Source: Eledone cirrhosa
Lineage: Eukaryota; Mollusca; Cephalopoda; Octopoda; Eledonidae
NCBI GenBank assembly: GCA_964016885.1
Contig: OZ024743.1
Span: 120,232,787 to 120,296,786 of the forward strand
Direction: 5' to 3'
DNA: 64,000 bases
Shown: in pieces, positions 1 through 10,228 of the stretch
Layout of the letters: each line of letters starts with the position of its first letter
How positions within the stretch are numbered: position 1 is the stretch's first letter
The notes under the pieces: model-generated
Databases searched by the model: none
Seen by the model: the letters and a program-made list of their open reading frames with translations, nothing else
What the model was told of the DNA's origin: nothing
Made by a program: the position numbers and the translations under genes

Positions 1-1100
1 TGAGTTAGTCTAGTCTACTTAACAAATGACAAAATATGAAGTAAAGTGGGGTTAGTGGCATAAAAGTAGTCGTAAGTCTTACAGTATTTTATGACAGCAA
101 TATTAACCGGTGCAACACATGTCACCATATGCATTTTCATCGTTTGTGGTTCCTGATTGTGTAGAAAGAAACGATGACAGTCAGCGTGAGGTTGAGATTT
201 TCTGGAACCGGCTTTCCACAGATAAAACGCAATGGATGATCATACAACGAACATGCACTCGCTTACTCTCTCTTTCTCTTTATTTCTCTCTCTTCATTTA
301 TATTGTCTCTAACTCATTCTCTCTCTTACTATTTCTTAATCGCCCTCTTTTTTTCGTAATATTTACCACGAGCGGCAGGCACTTCTCTTCACTGAGTTCC
401 CTCCCTTTAATAACACAAACATTGTAATTACCACGTGCCACCACCACTGTTAGAGTGTCTATATAGACGCTATACCTACTAGAAAAGCAGTTAAATCTTC
501 CTTATATCCTATTTTGCTCTCTTAAAAAAAAGAACGAGATGGTCACGTCATACCTGTATTTAAATGACAATCACAATCCATTTCCACGTGGCAACACATT
601 TTGACATTTGTTCTCTGTATTTGTTATTTTTCCTTTCTTCTTTTCATTAATTCCTCATGTAATTAGAATAGTAAAACATTTGTCTTAGATCGTGTTTAAT
701 CGTGTTACTTTTTTTGCTAGAAGGTTATATTGCAACAGTGAATCTTAATATGACCTAACTAGATAAAGATTGCAACCTTTTTATTAGAGTCACCTGTTCT
801 TACACTTTTTTATGACTTAGTCCAGTGACTCCCAACCTTTTCACTGACATAACCACCTTTTATTTAAAATTAAATTTAGTTATTTAGATTTTCCCAGTCC
901 CTCTTACAGATTCTTGTCTTAATCTTCAGTGAACTCAGGTGCTTGGTCAATGTAAAATTCTCTCCAGATTCCTGCGACCAGGCTACCTTGCCCAAACAGT
1001 TTGAAGGTCTCGGTCTGCATAAATGCTCGTCTATGCCTCTACTTTGCTTTCTTTCCACCATCCACGCTTGCTTCAATTTAGTAGGTGATATCCTCTCCTT
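1..1100. other. No gene recognised; AT-rich flank
   Basis: I see no coding region, repeat boundary or RNA gene that can be supported here. An open frame at 110-427 (+) has low-complexity hydrophobic and serine-rich content with no recognisable domain, and looks like chance. Confidence 0.5.
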
Positions 1101-1106
1101 TTCAAC

Positions 1107-1930
1107 ATGGGGCTAGTTCCATCAGGGAGATGGTTGAAGCTTTACTACAGTGAAGGGAGCTGGGTGTGTCAGTTCTTGATACTGACAAGGGTAGACAGAA
1201 GCAGAGAGTGTGAGACAATCTGCATTCAAGCGACACCTTTAGCTCTCTCTTTGATCAATCTGATCAATTTTCAAGGTGTTGCTTGCTTTCTGCAAGTGGA
1301 AAATTTATGGGGGACTGGGTTGATGCCCTGCCTGTGGCCAACATTGATGGTCAAGAGGAGCTCCACATCTCCATTGCACTATGAATGGAAGTCTGAGATG
1401 TCACTGTGTTAGGCCCTATGACTCCACAAGCCTCCAAGCTTTGTCTTGCCACCTGAATGCTAGTCGCTTCACACTCCACACCAAGCTAAACCTACTCATT
1501 AAGCGGGCCCTGGCTTGGGTAAATATCCCCTCAATTCTGGAACCAGCTGGATTATCCAGAATTGATGGGAAGAGACCAGATGGTCTTACACTTTGTCCCT
1601 GGGTAAATGGTAGATGTCTCATCTGGGACACCACAGTCAGTGACTCTTTCGCTCCCTCCCACATCATGGATACTGCTTCTATTGCCAAACAGAATAAAAC
1701 CCTAAAATACCCAGAACTATAAATAACTATTTTTTCAAGCCTGTGGCATTCAAGATATTTGGTGGAGCTGGGCCATTGACAGCGAAGTTCTTGTCATTGT
1801 TAGTGACTCGCCTTACCAAGGTGTCAGGTGATGCCCTGATCATTCCTGGTTGTTTCAGTGCCTTAGCCAAGCCATCACCTGCAGTAATGCTGTAAGCATA
1901 CTGGTTTGTCTTAAACAATTCCATTGACCC
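1107..1930 (+). pseudogene. Decayed LINE C-terminal domain, restriction-like-endonuclease type
   Basis: The frame at about 1381-1722 reads as the C-terminal part of a LINE polyprotein: a Cys/His stretch (LSCHLNASRFTLH), then GLSRIDGKRPDGLTL and, 13 residues later, LIWDTT. The RPDG...WD.T pattern resembles the PD-(D/E)XK active site of restriction-like endonucleases at the end of R2/NeSL-type elements; that assignment is inference. After a stop near 1720 the homology seems to resume in another frame (KPVAFKIFGGAGPLTAKF, then a leucine/threonine-rich tail) to about 1930. It is broken by stops and frameshifts and cannot be functional. A relative lies at 36258-36930. Confidence 0.6.
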
Positions 1931-2139
1931 TTGTGGCGTGTGGCCAATTGTTACACTTAGTGGTGAATTGATGGTTGTTTTTCCTTGTTTGCAGGGTCTC
2001 CAAAACTGATGAGGCTAAAGGTAAAAAAACTACAACTCATGAAATGCTTATAAACAGCTTACCAAAATATCAAGTTATTCTTAGAGCACAGTAAAGCTGC
2101 AAAACTCAAATTCTAACATGATTCAGACATGGAGAGAGA

Positions 2140-2455
2140 GCTGGCAACAGAGATCTTGACTGACCCAATTGAATGTCAACCCAATTCAGCCCTCCCACCA
2201 GGTACTAACCTCTCTTGGAGAGTGTGGATGTCCCTGAATTGCCTCAACACAGGTGTCAGCTGATTCAATGCAGCCATGCACCACTGGAGGCTGCAGACAT
2301 CACCAGCTTGCCTATGTGGCTCACCAGAGCAGACTGCAGAACACATACTGAGTGAGTGCCCAGATCACTACTCAACTGAGAGTATAGACCTCACACACCC
2401 TAATCCCACTACTATGAACTGGTTGCAGTACCTGGGGGATGCCATGTGAATGCTG
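2140..2455 (+). pseudogene. LINE C-terminal fragment with zinc-binding motif
   Basis: The translation reads LNCLNTGVS, stop, FNAAMHRW, then CLCGSPEQTAEHILSECP, ending in WLQYLGDAM and a stop. The C.C(x7)H(x4)C arrangement and the preceding LR.GV..F....HRW pattern are typical of the C-terminal tail of CR1/Jockey-type LINE reverse transcriptases. An in-frame TGA interrupts the motif, so it is a dead fragment. Confidence 0.65.
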
Positions 2456-2504
2456 TCTCATAAGAAGAAAGAAAGAAGTACCAGACTTGTAAAAACAAGT
2501 AGTG

Positions 2505-2740
2505 TAACATCATCATTTCATTTTACGTCCGCTTTTCCCTGCATGCAAGGGTGGGACGGGAACTGATTCTAGCTTGATTTCTATAGCTGGATGCCCTTCC
2601 TAACACCAACCTCATTTACAGTGAGTGCTGGGTGCTTTTTTTTCCGTGGCACCTACACGTCCACTTTACAGTGTGGGCTAGGTGCTTTTTTGCCATGGCA
2701 CCTCCATAACCATTTTGCAGTGGAATGATAGGGACCAATA
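2505..2740 (-). repeat. 3' end of RTE-like LINE, antisense
   Basis: Reading in from the left it starts with a CATCATC run (the complement of a GATGATG tail), followed by TTTTACGTCCGC and the GGATGCCCTTCCTAACACC block also found near 14150-14280 and 63600. This is the 3' untranslated end of the RTE-like LINE family of this window, inserted on the minus strand and cut off after about 230 bp. Confidence 0.6.
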
Positions 2741-3394
2741 TGATTAATTAAATTCTTTGAAAGTGATGCCCCATCATGGTTGCAGTCAAATGAATGAAAC
2801 CAGTAAAACAATAATAAACTGTAGGTGAATTAATTTTTTCTGTAAATTGTTTATATATTGAAGAAATGGCTATTTTCCTTGCTAGAGGTATCATGACAAA
2901 CTTTCCTATCATCTGCTTACCAAGTCTCTGGATTTTATAATCTTTGCCATGTTATTCTTGGTCTTTCCCTTCTACTTGTTCCTACATTCACTATCGTCAC
3001 GTTGTCTTTCTTTAACATTATACTTTGTAATTTATAGTTTGTTTTCCCACCTCTCTCTCTAGGATGCCCCACTTATCAACTGATCCATTTTTATTTCAGT
3101 TCTTTCCAGCCTTCTCTGCTGCTCCATGTTCTTCACCAATGTCTTGCTTCCTTAAATCATGGCACTTCTCATATATGTTACATATACCTTATTCATCAGT
3201 TTCAGCAACACTCGCCTCCTTATTAGCATACCACTCAGTTCTCAGAATTTTGTCCACGCATCTCACTTTATCTTATAGATGACAAATAATTTTTACACCT
3301 TCCATCTGCATTTCGCCCAACGTACACTTTACACCTAATTGTTGTTGACACATTATTTATTAATCTTTATAATCTTTTATTTTATAAACTGGCT

Positions 3395-3570
3395 TCACTC
3401 ACTAAACTGCGACCATGCTGGTGCACCGCATCGAAGGGGTTTAGCCGAGGATATCAATCTTAATACTTATATTTTCAAGCCGGGTAAATAATTTTGTTAA
3501 AGTACTAAATTAGGAGACATAAACAAACAGCAAAGGTAAATACACGTGTCTATTTTTACATACGTAGGCT
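3395..3570 (+). repeat. Interspersed repeat with GCGACCATGCTGG head
   Basis: The block with GCGACCATGCTGGTGCACCG, TCAAGCCGGGTA and a downstream GGAGACATAAACA matches the layout of copies at 9095-9290 and 10225-10270 (ATGCTGGGGCACC). It is an old SINE-like family; the copy is diverged. Confidence 0.5.
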
Positions 3571-3941
3571 AACACATTCGTGTATGTCTGGGGTAATAGT
3601 TACGTATATAAATATTCAATTAGAAAATAAAATATAATTTTATATGAGAAATGAACTAATCAAACAAATAAATTACTTTTATTTAGTTGATACAATTAAA
3701 AGAAATATTTAGTTAGAATACTTAACTATTTATTTTAGCCAATAATATTAAGATATATATTTTATAATTGACTAATTAGTTTAGTCAATTGTTTCAACTA
3801 AATTGTTCCTCTTCTTCGTCCACTTATTTCCCTTCTTACTAAAACAAAACGTAGTTGTTCGTCTGAAGCCCCATAACACTAAAAACTGAAACCTCTTCTG
3901 TGTTATTCAGCAGTTTTTAAGTTATCATTTCAGGTGTGAGG

Positions 3942-4022
3942 ATGTTTTACTTTCCATCTGAATGTTCTTTATCCGAAGACGAACAAAGATCCACAGACTG
4001 GTCAGGTTATTCTCTTGTGGTG
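3942..4022 (+). CDS. PSMG2: PSMG2 (proteasome assembly chaperone 2), exon 1
   Basis: First coding exon of a seven-exon gene spanning 3942-22263. It starts MFYFPSECSLSEDEQ and ends GYSLVV before a perfect GTAAGT donor at 4023, phase 0. PSMG2 (PAC2) pairs with PSMG1 to assemble alpha-subunit rings of the 20S proteasome in the cytosol. The joined exons (81, 169, 59, 119, 204, 124 and 96 nt) keep one frame throughout and give about 283 aa, against about 264 in human. Landmarks shared with animal PSMG2 include SIGNVGQL, IGNNPYST, a PRGGIAKSL-like segment and the C-terminal WKIPPSWKLIFG. This ATG fits because exon 2 follows in phase with the conserved N-terminal order; no start further upstream is needed. 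Confidence 0.85.
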
Positions 4023-4638
4023 GTAAGTTATTACAGATAATACTAAGTTCGTTTAAAGACTCGGAAAATATATTTTAGAAAAATTAAGAATACTCGTTAC
4101 ATAACCTTTTGAGAACTTTTCCCATGTTAATGTTAGCAACATAAATAAAAATGTTTTTTTTTTAACTTTTCACCTATAAACATTTTAATTTTTAATTTTT
4201 TTGCGTTTGAGTAAATTCAGTAAATATAATATTAGTGATAAAAACAACATTATATTTGTAATGTTCTTCTGAAAGAATTGCGAGCAATTTATAGTGTTAT
4301 TTATTCATTTGTAATGTTATTTGTAATATAATTTTATCTAAGTTTTTTTCTCCCTAATTACTAATTTCTTACATTATTGTTAATGAAAATTCTCTCAAAA
4401 ACCTTATCACCTGCTTAGGTAAAATTGTCGTTGCGATATCATCATTTAAAATATTTTAAATAACCAACAAATGTTGCGATGTCTCACTTATTAATTGCAA
4501 CTTCTGTGTATGGCTCAAAACTATTCTACTCTGTATGGCATATATTTTGTAATATGACCACCGGTTGACAGATCAAATGATAGATTCATCGACAATTATT
4601 TGATTGACAATATACAATGCCCCTCGTTTTTACTGGCA

Positions 4639-4817
4639 TTTGGCAGTATCGGTAGAGGGTCGGACGCCAAGCTTTCCAGCATAGTTACGTCCCTTTACGA
4701 TCTGAGATCAAATCCCGCCGAGGTTGACTTTGCCTTTCATCCTTACGGGTTTGATAAAATAAAGTACCAGTAATGCACTGGGTAATTGCTGGCCTTGTGC
4801 CAAAAGTAGAAACAATT
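4639..4817 (+). repeat. tRNA-derived SINE, copy 1
   Basis: Head GGCAGTATCGGTAGAGGGTC and a B-box-like GATCAAATCCCGCC followed by the body ACCAGTAATGCACTGGGTAA and tail GTAGAAACAATTAAT. The B-box pattern (compare GGTTCGAATCC) and tRNA-like head point to a tRNA-derived SINE of the cephalopod type. Almost intact. Confidence 0.85.
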
Positions 4818-4820
4818 AAT

Positions 4821-4862
4821 AATTGTTTCTACTTTAGGCACAAGGCCAGCAATTACCCAGTG
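4821..4862 (-). repeat. SINE 3' end, inverted fragment
   Basis: Only the last 42 bp of the SINE, in reverse orientation, abutting copy 1 through a 3-base spacer. Together they form a long hairpin. Confidence 0.85.
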
Positions 4863-4872
4863 TATTTAATAC

Positions 4873-5061
4873 GCGGTGGATTGGCAGTATCGGTAGAGGG
4901 TCGGACGCCATGCTTTCCAGCATAGTTACGTCCCTTTACGATCTGAGTTCAAATCCCGCCGAGGTTGACTTTGCCTTTCATCCTTACGGGGTCGATATAA
5001 TAAAGTACCAGTAATGCACTGGGTAATTGCTGGCCTTGTGCCTAAAGTAGAAACAATTATT
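4873..5061 (+). repeat. tRNA-derived SINE, copy 2 (full length)
   Basis: Full-length copy starting GCGGTGGATTGGCAGTATCG, with B box GTTCAAATCCCGCC and tail TAGAAACAATTATT. It is followed directly by AATACAGTCAA. Confidence 0.88.
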
Positions 5062-5072
5062 AATACAGTCAA

Positions 5073-5262
5073 GGCGGTGGCTTGGCAGTATCCGTAGAGG
5101 GTCGGATGCCATGCTTTCCAGCATACTTACGTCCCATAACGATCTGAGTTCAACTCCCGCCGAGGTTGACTTTGCCTTTCATCCTTACGGGGTCGATAAA
5201 ATAAAGTACCAGTAATGCACTGGGTAATTGCTGGCCTTGTGCCAAAAGTAGAAACAATTATT
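5073..5262 (+). repeat. tRNA-derived SINE, copy 3 with target duplication
   Basis: Full-length copy flanked on both sides by AATACAGTCAA (5062-5072 and 5263-5273). It therefore inserted exactly behind the tail of the preceding SINE. Confidence 0.88.
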
Positions 5263-5717
5263 AATACAGTCAATAGAGAAAATCCTATAAAAGATCCCTT
5301 CATTTCCTCCTGTGATCTACCTACAAGAAATAGCAGCCAAATCACCTTAAAAGAGGAAGGACATTTGTAATGTGACCTTACATGCACATTGCCTGAAAAA
5401 GATAACGGATTGTTAATGGCTGAAGCACCTTAGATCATTGATCTACTCATTCATGACTGATGAGAGGCTAAACAGTAACACTGATACCCTGCTGGGTTGA
5501 ACATTTACCCTTTCTTTTGTTCGGAAGTTTATAAAATACATATACCAGAGGATGTATGGGGCTGATCAAATATGTTCATGCTTGACAACTTATAAATCTC
5601 CAGACAAGAGAGACATTTAACTTTTTTAATACAAACCCAGCCAAAACTGACTCTGGATCTTTGAAACAAAATCAGATGTTTTACAGGGGTCTTTTTAAAA
5701 TTTATTTCTTCTTCTTT

Positions 5718-5962
5718 TCTTCACCCACTTATTCCTGAGAGGGTTATGGGGGCAGAGTCCACAAACACTCCCTCCAGTGGGTCCTGTTAGAAGCAACTGT
5801 CTCCAACTGATCTGGCTGAATCTCCAAGCGAAACCAGCCAAGCTCATGGATGTTATCCAATCATCTTGCTCGGGGTCTACCCCTGGGTCTCCCACCTGTT
5901 GGTTTTGCCCGTAAAATCTGTCCAGCGATTCTTTCTGGAGACATTCTAACCACATGCCCATA
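5718..5962 (-). pseudogene. LINE C-terminal fragment (GRPR...LDNIHEL type)
   Basis: The minus strand reads MSPERIAGQILRAKPTGG then RPRGRPRAR, stop, LDNIHEL. This is the C-terminal tail of a LINE reverse transcriptase, where the position before LDNIHEL is normally Trp; here TGG has become TGA. A diverged sister copy lies at 22537-22765. Confidence 0.6.
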
Positions 5963-6479
5963 GTTATCTTAATAATGAAATAATTAATAATTTTAGTAAA
6001 TCCCTTGAAATTCTTCATTAATTAATTGAAATAGGGACTATAACATTAGAAACAATCACAAAATGTTGGTGCTAGTCTGTATAAGTTATTTCCTAAACAT
6101 TTCAGTTGAAGTTGTCACTTGAATCCTTTGAAACAATCTTTATAAATCTTAAGCCCATCATTATCATACATCCTTTTTCAATGCTTGTAAGGGTTTTTCA
6201 GCACAACTTCTATTGTATTCCCTCATCTCTTCTCTGCAGAGAACTCCTGGTCTTTCTTCACACAACAATCATCCATACACATGTCCATATTAGCACATTC
6301 TTCTCTCTTACTGCATTTGATTCCTTTTATACCCTAAATATGCTGTTTATCAATTTTATCTTGCTCTATGTTGTGCATTCCCTTATACAATGTTTGGCCT
6401 TGTATTAAGCCTGAATTCTCTGTTTCTCAACTTTCAATAAACCTTAAACACTCACTGATTGAGTCCATCATGTTTTTCT

Positions 6480-6645
6480 TCACTGAAGTCACCATGGAAA
6501 TATTCCAGGAAGCTGCAGTGGAGGAAGACTGCGAAAAACCTGGGCAGAAGTGTTTAGAGCTGATCTCAGAATGCTGAATCTCACCGAGGAGATGACAAAG
6601 GAATGTTACAAGTGGAGAGAGGTTGTGCTGTAAAGGGCCCATCCA
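6480..6645 (+). pseudogene. RTE-like LINE C-terminal fragment
   Basis: One frame reads RKTWAEVFRADLRMLNLTEE then MTKECYKWREVVL and stop, the same tail as the long RTE-like copies (RKTWAEVVRTDLRSL...EMTRDRDEWRDAVL). It is followed by CCATCCAATCCATGCAAGCA, the usual 3' sequence of this family. Confidence 0.65.
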
Positions 6646-6654
6646 ATCCATGCA

Positions 6655-6795
6655 AGCATAGTAAATTATGTAACAGAAATATTATTTATTTTGAGGACAT
6701 TACCTTAACATAAATATGAGCAGCCGGTTTGAACAGAAAGAGGTGAGAGAATCCTGGCCGGGTATGGCCAGTTTAAATGTTAAAGGGTTAAGAGA
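6655..6795 (-). repeat. Unclassified interspersed repeat (GGCCAGTTTAAATG family)
   Basis: Contains CCGGTTTGAACAGAAAGAGG and GGCCAGTTTAAATGTTAAAG. Related blocks occur in the opposite orientation at 21240-21440 and 58194-58432. Confidence 0.5.
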
Positions 6796-6904
6796 CTTTA
6801 ACTTAATATAGTTAGGTGTTAGATGAATACAACATGCTCTAATTGTTACTCTCACCTATCAGTGCCAAATGTTGTATAACAAAACTCTAGTTGCAAGGGA
6901 TGTT

Positions 6905-7110
6905 ACTATTGTTGTTTAGACTTAACTCAGCCCTGATCAAGAAGATCTATGATCAAATACATTCTAGCCTTGACCAGACTCTCTTTTCTTTAGGACACAT
7001 TATCCAGTCCTTTTTTTTAAAGATTGTAGTATGCTTTCTGAGGTACATTTGGCTATTATTTCTAGCCGGGTGAGCAGCCATGCAGGGGATCTCTCGTTGG
7101 TTTGTAGATA
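6905..7110 (+). repeat. Unclassified interspersed repeat (GCCCTGATCAAG family)
   Basis: Contains CAGCCCTGATCAAG, TATGATCAAATACATTCTAG and ATTTGGCTATTATTTCTAGC. Similar blocks lie at 7195-7410 (partial) and 9918-10190. Confidence 0.5.
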
Positions 7111-7194
7111 ATTAGAATGTAGCCATGAATTGTGCTCCTTACATATCTCTGTATTTTTTCTTTATTCTTATATTGCTATGTTAGTAGTTGTTTA

Positions 7195-7410
7195 GTCACA
7201 AGTTGGCCCTGATTGAGCAGAGCCATTATCCAAAGAATTCCATTCAATATCATCCTCTTTTTATTCAAACTCAGTCTATCCAGGACCATGTTTTTCAATG
7301 TGTCTTTCTTTTCTAACATGGTAGGATGTGATTTGGGGAAGATTTGCTGCTATCTCTGGCAGGCCGAATTACCTCATAGAAACTCCCATGCTAGCTCATG
7401 TGTGAGTAGT
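7195..7410 (+). repeat. Partial copy of the GCCCTGATCAAG repeat
   Basis: Begins GTTGGCCCTGATTGAGCAGA and is diverged and rearranged relative to 6905-7110. Confidence 0.35.
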
Positions 7411-7565
7411 TTGTAGGTGTGGTGTATGTAGGTGGGAAAAGGTATGGAAGATTTAACTTTTCCAGTTTCTTGGAATAATTACTGTTGAATAAACTTGCAG
7501 CCTTTTCAATCACTAAATATGTGTAATATAATTGAAAATTATATATTGAGTATGTAAGTGGTAAA

Positions 7566-7705
7566 TTAGCATTAGAACATCAGATAGATTGCTTTGTGGT
7601 ATTTGTTCTGGTTCTCTTCACACTCTGAAGTCAATTTGGTCATTCTTTTGAAGTTGATAAAAAAAGCTACCAGTCCAGTATTGGGGTTGATTCTTCCTCT
7701 ATATC
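7566..7705 (+). repeat. Old SINE head fragment
   Basis: The string CATCAGATAGATTGCTTTGT, then GTATTTGTTCTGGTTCTC, matches the head of an older SINE subfamily also at 20843-21062, 57352-57440 and 62560-62715. Confidence 0.45.
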
Positions 7706-7946
7706 TATATCTCCCTTCCTTTATATTAATTACTTTTTTGCTCCTCTGGAAGAAATTGGCTGTGTTCAGACCTAGAGTGGCGATGGGTTCTGCCAGGTTT
7801 AATGTTACCATGACATGCCTTATGTCATTGCAATGACTCTACAACTCCATCAGGAGTTACAGGTCCATACACACATACATACATATTTATTATTGTTAAA
7901 TGTTGTAAATGAAACTAAAATTTTGGACATTTTCTGGGTATTTCAG

Positions 7947-8115
7947 GCTGCTGTATCAATAGGCAATGTCGGTCAATTGACAACAGATTTAATCATTTCA
8001 ACTTTAGAAATGACCAAAGTTGGGTTTATCTATCATGAAAGTCTTTTACCTGTAATTGGTAACAATCCTTACTCTACAGTTAAAAGTTCTTTTTCCTTAA
8101 TGACAAGCTGTGAAG
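7947..8115 (+). CDS. PSMG2: PSMG2 exon 2
   Basis: The acceptor TATTTCAG ends at 7946. The exon encodes AAVSIGNVGQL...DLIISTLEMTKVGFIYH...VIGNNPYST...MTSCE, the most conserved part of the family (human AVSVGNVGQL and VGNNPYAT). It ends in phase 1 at the donor GTAATG. Intron 1 is 3.9 kb and carries a SINE cluster and several older repeats. Confidence 0.93.
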
Positions 8116-8178
8116 GTAATGATTTTATTTTTTTGCATGTTACATGTTTATCAGTAGGTAGCAAATTGTCAGTTAAGC

Positions 8179-8252
8179 CATTGAATACATTGAATAGAAT
8201 GCTTTGCAGTTTTTGTTCTGGTCCTCTGTCCTCTGAGTTGAAATCTCACTGA
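8179..8252 (+). repeat. Old SINE head fragment
   Basis: AGAATGCTTTGCAGTTTTTG and TCTGAGTTGAAATCTCACTG keep the tRNA-like head and a decayed B box of the older subfamily. Confidence 0.4.
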
Positions 8253-8273
8253 GGTTTAGCATATATTTCATAA

Positions 8274-8458
8274 TTGTTTCTACTTTAGGCACAAGGCCAG
8301 CAATTACCCAGTGCATTACTGGTACTTTATTTTATCGACCCCGTAAGGATGAAAGGCAAAGTCAACCTCGGCGGGATTTGAACTCAGATCGTAAAGGGAC
8401 GTAACTATGCTGGAAAGCATGGCGTCCGACCCTCTACCGATACTGCCAATCCACCGCC
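8274..8458 (-). repeat. tRNA-derived SINE with 17-bp target duplication
   Basis: Full-length minus-strand copy in PSMG2 intron 2, flanked by perfect TAGCATATATTTCATAA at 8257-8273 and 8459-8475. The intact duplication and near-consensus body suggest a recent insertion. Confidence 0.93.
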
Positions 8459-8924
8459 TAGCATATATTTCATAATGAAATTCATTCAGTAACTCACACA
8501 AAATATAAAAAATAATGTATGGCGCAAATATAGTCTAAGATAAACTTTGAAGTAATCAAATCATAATGTTTTTGTAGAAGGGACTTGGCCTAGCAGATAA
8601 CGTATTGCACTGTCTATTCACCTAACTGGGAATGTTAGCCATGATAGAATATTTATCTCTATATCGTTTAGAACTAACGCTAAGCACCAATGCTTATGGC
8701 ATTCATAGCTTTTATAAATCAGTAAATTGTAATTAATTCTCGCTGCAAGAAGACACCTACTGTATGAATTGCAATAAATCAGAAAAATTAACAATTTCAG
8801 GAGAAGAGAGCCATTTATAATAGCAGTAAAAAGTAATGGAGTAAAGGAAAATAAAGCATGACAAATGATCAAAAATGTTTCTTCTTTCATATTCTTTATT
8901 TTATTTTATTTTATTTTTTCTCAG

Positions 8925-8983
8925 TGTATAAATGTGAGGAAAAGAAACTTGTAATTCTGCTACAAAGAGCACCATTTGTTAAA
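8925..8983 (+). CDS. PSMG2: PSMG2 exon 3
   Basis: A short 59-nt exon after a T-rich tract ending TTTTCTCAG, encoding VYKCEEKKLVILLQRAPFVK. It matches the place of VYSLPSRKLVALQLRS in human PSMG2. It ends in phase 0 at GTAAGT. Intron 2 contains a minus-strand SINE with a perfect 17-bp target duplication. Confidence 0.88.
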
Positions 8984-9094
8984 GTAAGTTACTTTACTAT
9001 ATCAACATTGGCAAACTCTCAAAATATATTACTCTTTATTTGATATTTTAAGTTTTTACCATTCATTATATTAATGGTATTAGGTATTCTTTTA

Positions 9095-9290
9095 TTTTGT
9101 TACTGGTTTTAGTCACTAGATTACAGCCAGGCTAGGGCACTGCTTTCATTTAGTCAATCATTAACCGTAGTGCTTATTTAATTTTTTCAAGTCTGGAACT
9201 TATTTTAGTGTGGTTGCTTTTTTTTTTTTGTCTGACTGTTAAGTTATGGGATATAAATACAGATTCACACACTCAGACATGCATATATAA
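9095..9290 (+). repeat. Interspersed repeat, GCTAGGGCACTGC copy
   Basis: TTTTAGTCACTAGATTACAG then CCAGGCTAGGGCACTGC, a middle part TCAAGTCTGGAACTTATTTT and later TAAGTTATGGG follow the same order as the copy at 3395-3570. Confidence 0.5.
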
Positions 9291-9344
9291 CAAACTTCTG
9301 CAGTTTCCATCTACCAAATTCCACTCACAAGGCATTGGTCAACC

Positions 9345-9452
9345 TGATGCAATATTAATAGAGACTTGCCTAAAATGCAGTGCAGTGGGACTGAATCCAA
9401 AACCACATGGTTGTGAAGTGAACATCTTAACCACACAGCCATACTTACATTG
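9345..9452 (-). repeat. tRNA-Lys-like SINE head, antisense
   Basis: On the minus strand: GGCTGTGTGGTTAAGATGTT, ACCACATGGTTTTGGATTCA then GTCCCACTGC. The A-box and B-box spacing and the sequence look like a SINE derived from a lysine-type tRNA. A related plus-strand head is at 46011-46110. Confidence 0.55.
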
Positions 9453-9733
9453 ATGGATCCATATAAAAAAAATTATGAAATTGTATAAGAAATGATTTCT
9501 TGCATAATTTGGTGAGCATTTTTCTGCTACAAAAGCTATCATAACCCATTATCAAAGTTGGGTATGGCTAGTTTGATCAAATAGCTACATCTTAGTGATT
9601 GACAGAGTTGATTAGTTTGAATGTTAGATTGATAAAAGGGTATTTGCTAAACACTTACATACTTCTTTCAGTATATTTTCAATGTATTTGTATACCAACT
9701 AATTTTAATATTTCTTTTATTCTTTATAACAAG

Positions 9734-9852
9734 GGTAAGCAAGGGGAATACCGTAAATGCTTAGTTCAATGGATTAAAGAACAAAATTTTGACCAAGTTA
9801 TCATTTTAACAAGTAGCTCTGCACATGAACGCCTTGATGATCAACTTCGAGG
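9734..9852 (+). CDS. PSMG2: PSMG2 exon 4
   Basis: Encodes GKQGEYRKCLVQWIKEQNFD followed by QVIILTSSSAHERLDDQLRG, corresponding to the SWVKSSG.ARVIVLSSSHSYQR.D.QLR segment of the family. The donor GTAAGT follows at 9853, phase 2. The acceptor (ATAACAAG) has a weak pyrimidine tract; a second AG at 9741-9742 is possible and would shorten the exon by nine bases. Confidence 0.87.
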
Positions 9853-9917
9853 GTAAGTGACACATGTCCATTCACTTCTCTCTAGTGTCTTTGAATAAAT
9901 TTATTGTTCGTTGTTTA

Positions 9918-10190
9918 CACCCCAGGTTAATCCTAATCAAGCAAACCTATGATCAAAAAACATTCCAGCCTTGATCATCCTATTATTTTAAAGGTTATCT
10001 AGGATAACATTATCTAAGTGTTTTGTTGGGTTTTTTTTTTGGGGGGGGGGGTTCCACATTTAAGACAGTAGTGTGCGATATGTGGAACATTTGGTTGATA
10101 TTTCTAGGAGGTTAAGTGACTGCATAGAGGCTGTTTTGAATGCTTTGTCTAATTGCTGGTAGTTAATTCTATCTCGATACAAGAAATATA
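9918..10190 (+). repeat. GCCCTGATCAAG repeat, copy with G-run
   Basis: Contains TAATCCTAATCAAGCAAACC, CATTCCAGCCTTGATCATCC and GACAGTAGTGTGCGATATGT. A T10-G10 homopolymer junction sits inside at about 10030-10050. Confidence 0.5.
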
Positions 10191-10228
10191 TATACATTTA
10201 TTCTAACCCCACCCTTTTTTTACAGGTT

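Noticed and set aside
4639..5262. tRNA genes suggested by A- and B-box-like sequence
   Set aside because: The same sequence recurs many times with a shared non-tRNA body and tail and target duplications, so these are SINEs; no acceptor stem or anticodon loop is formed.
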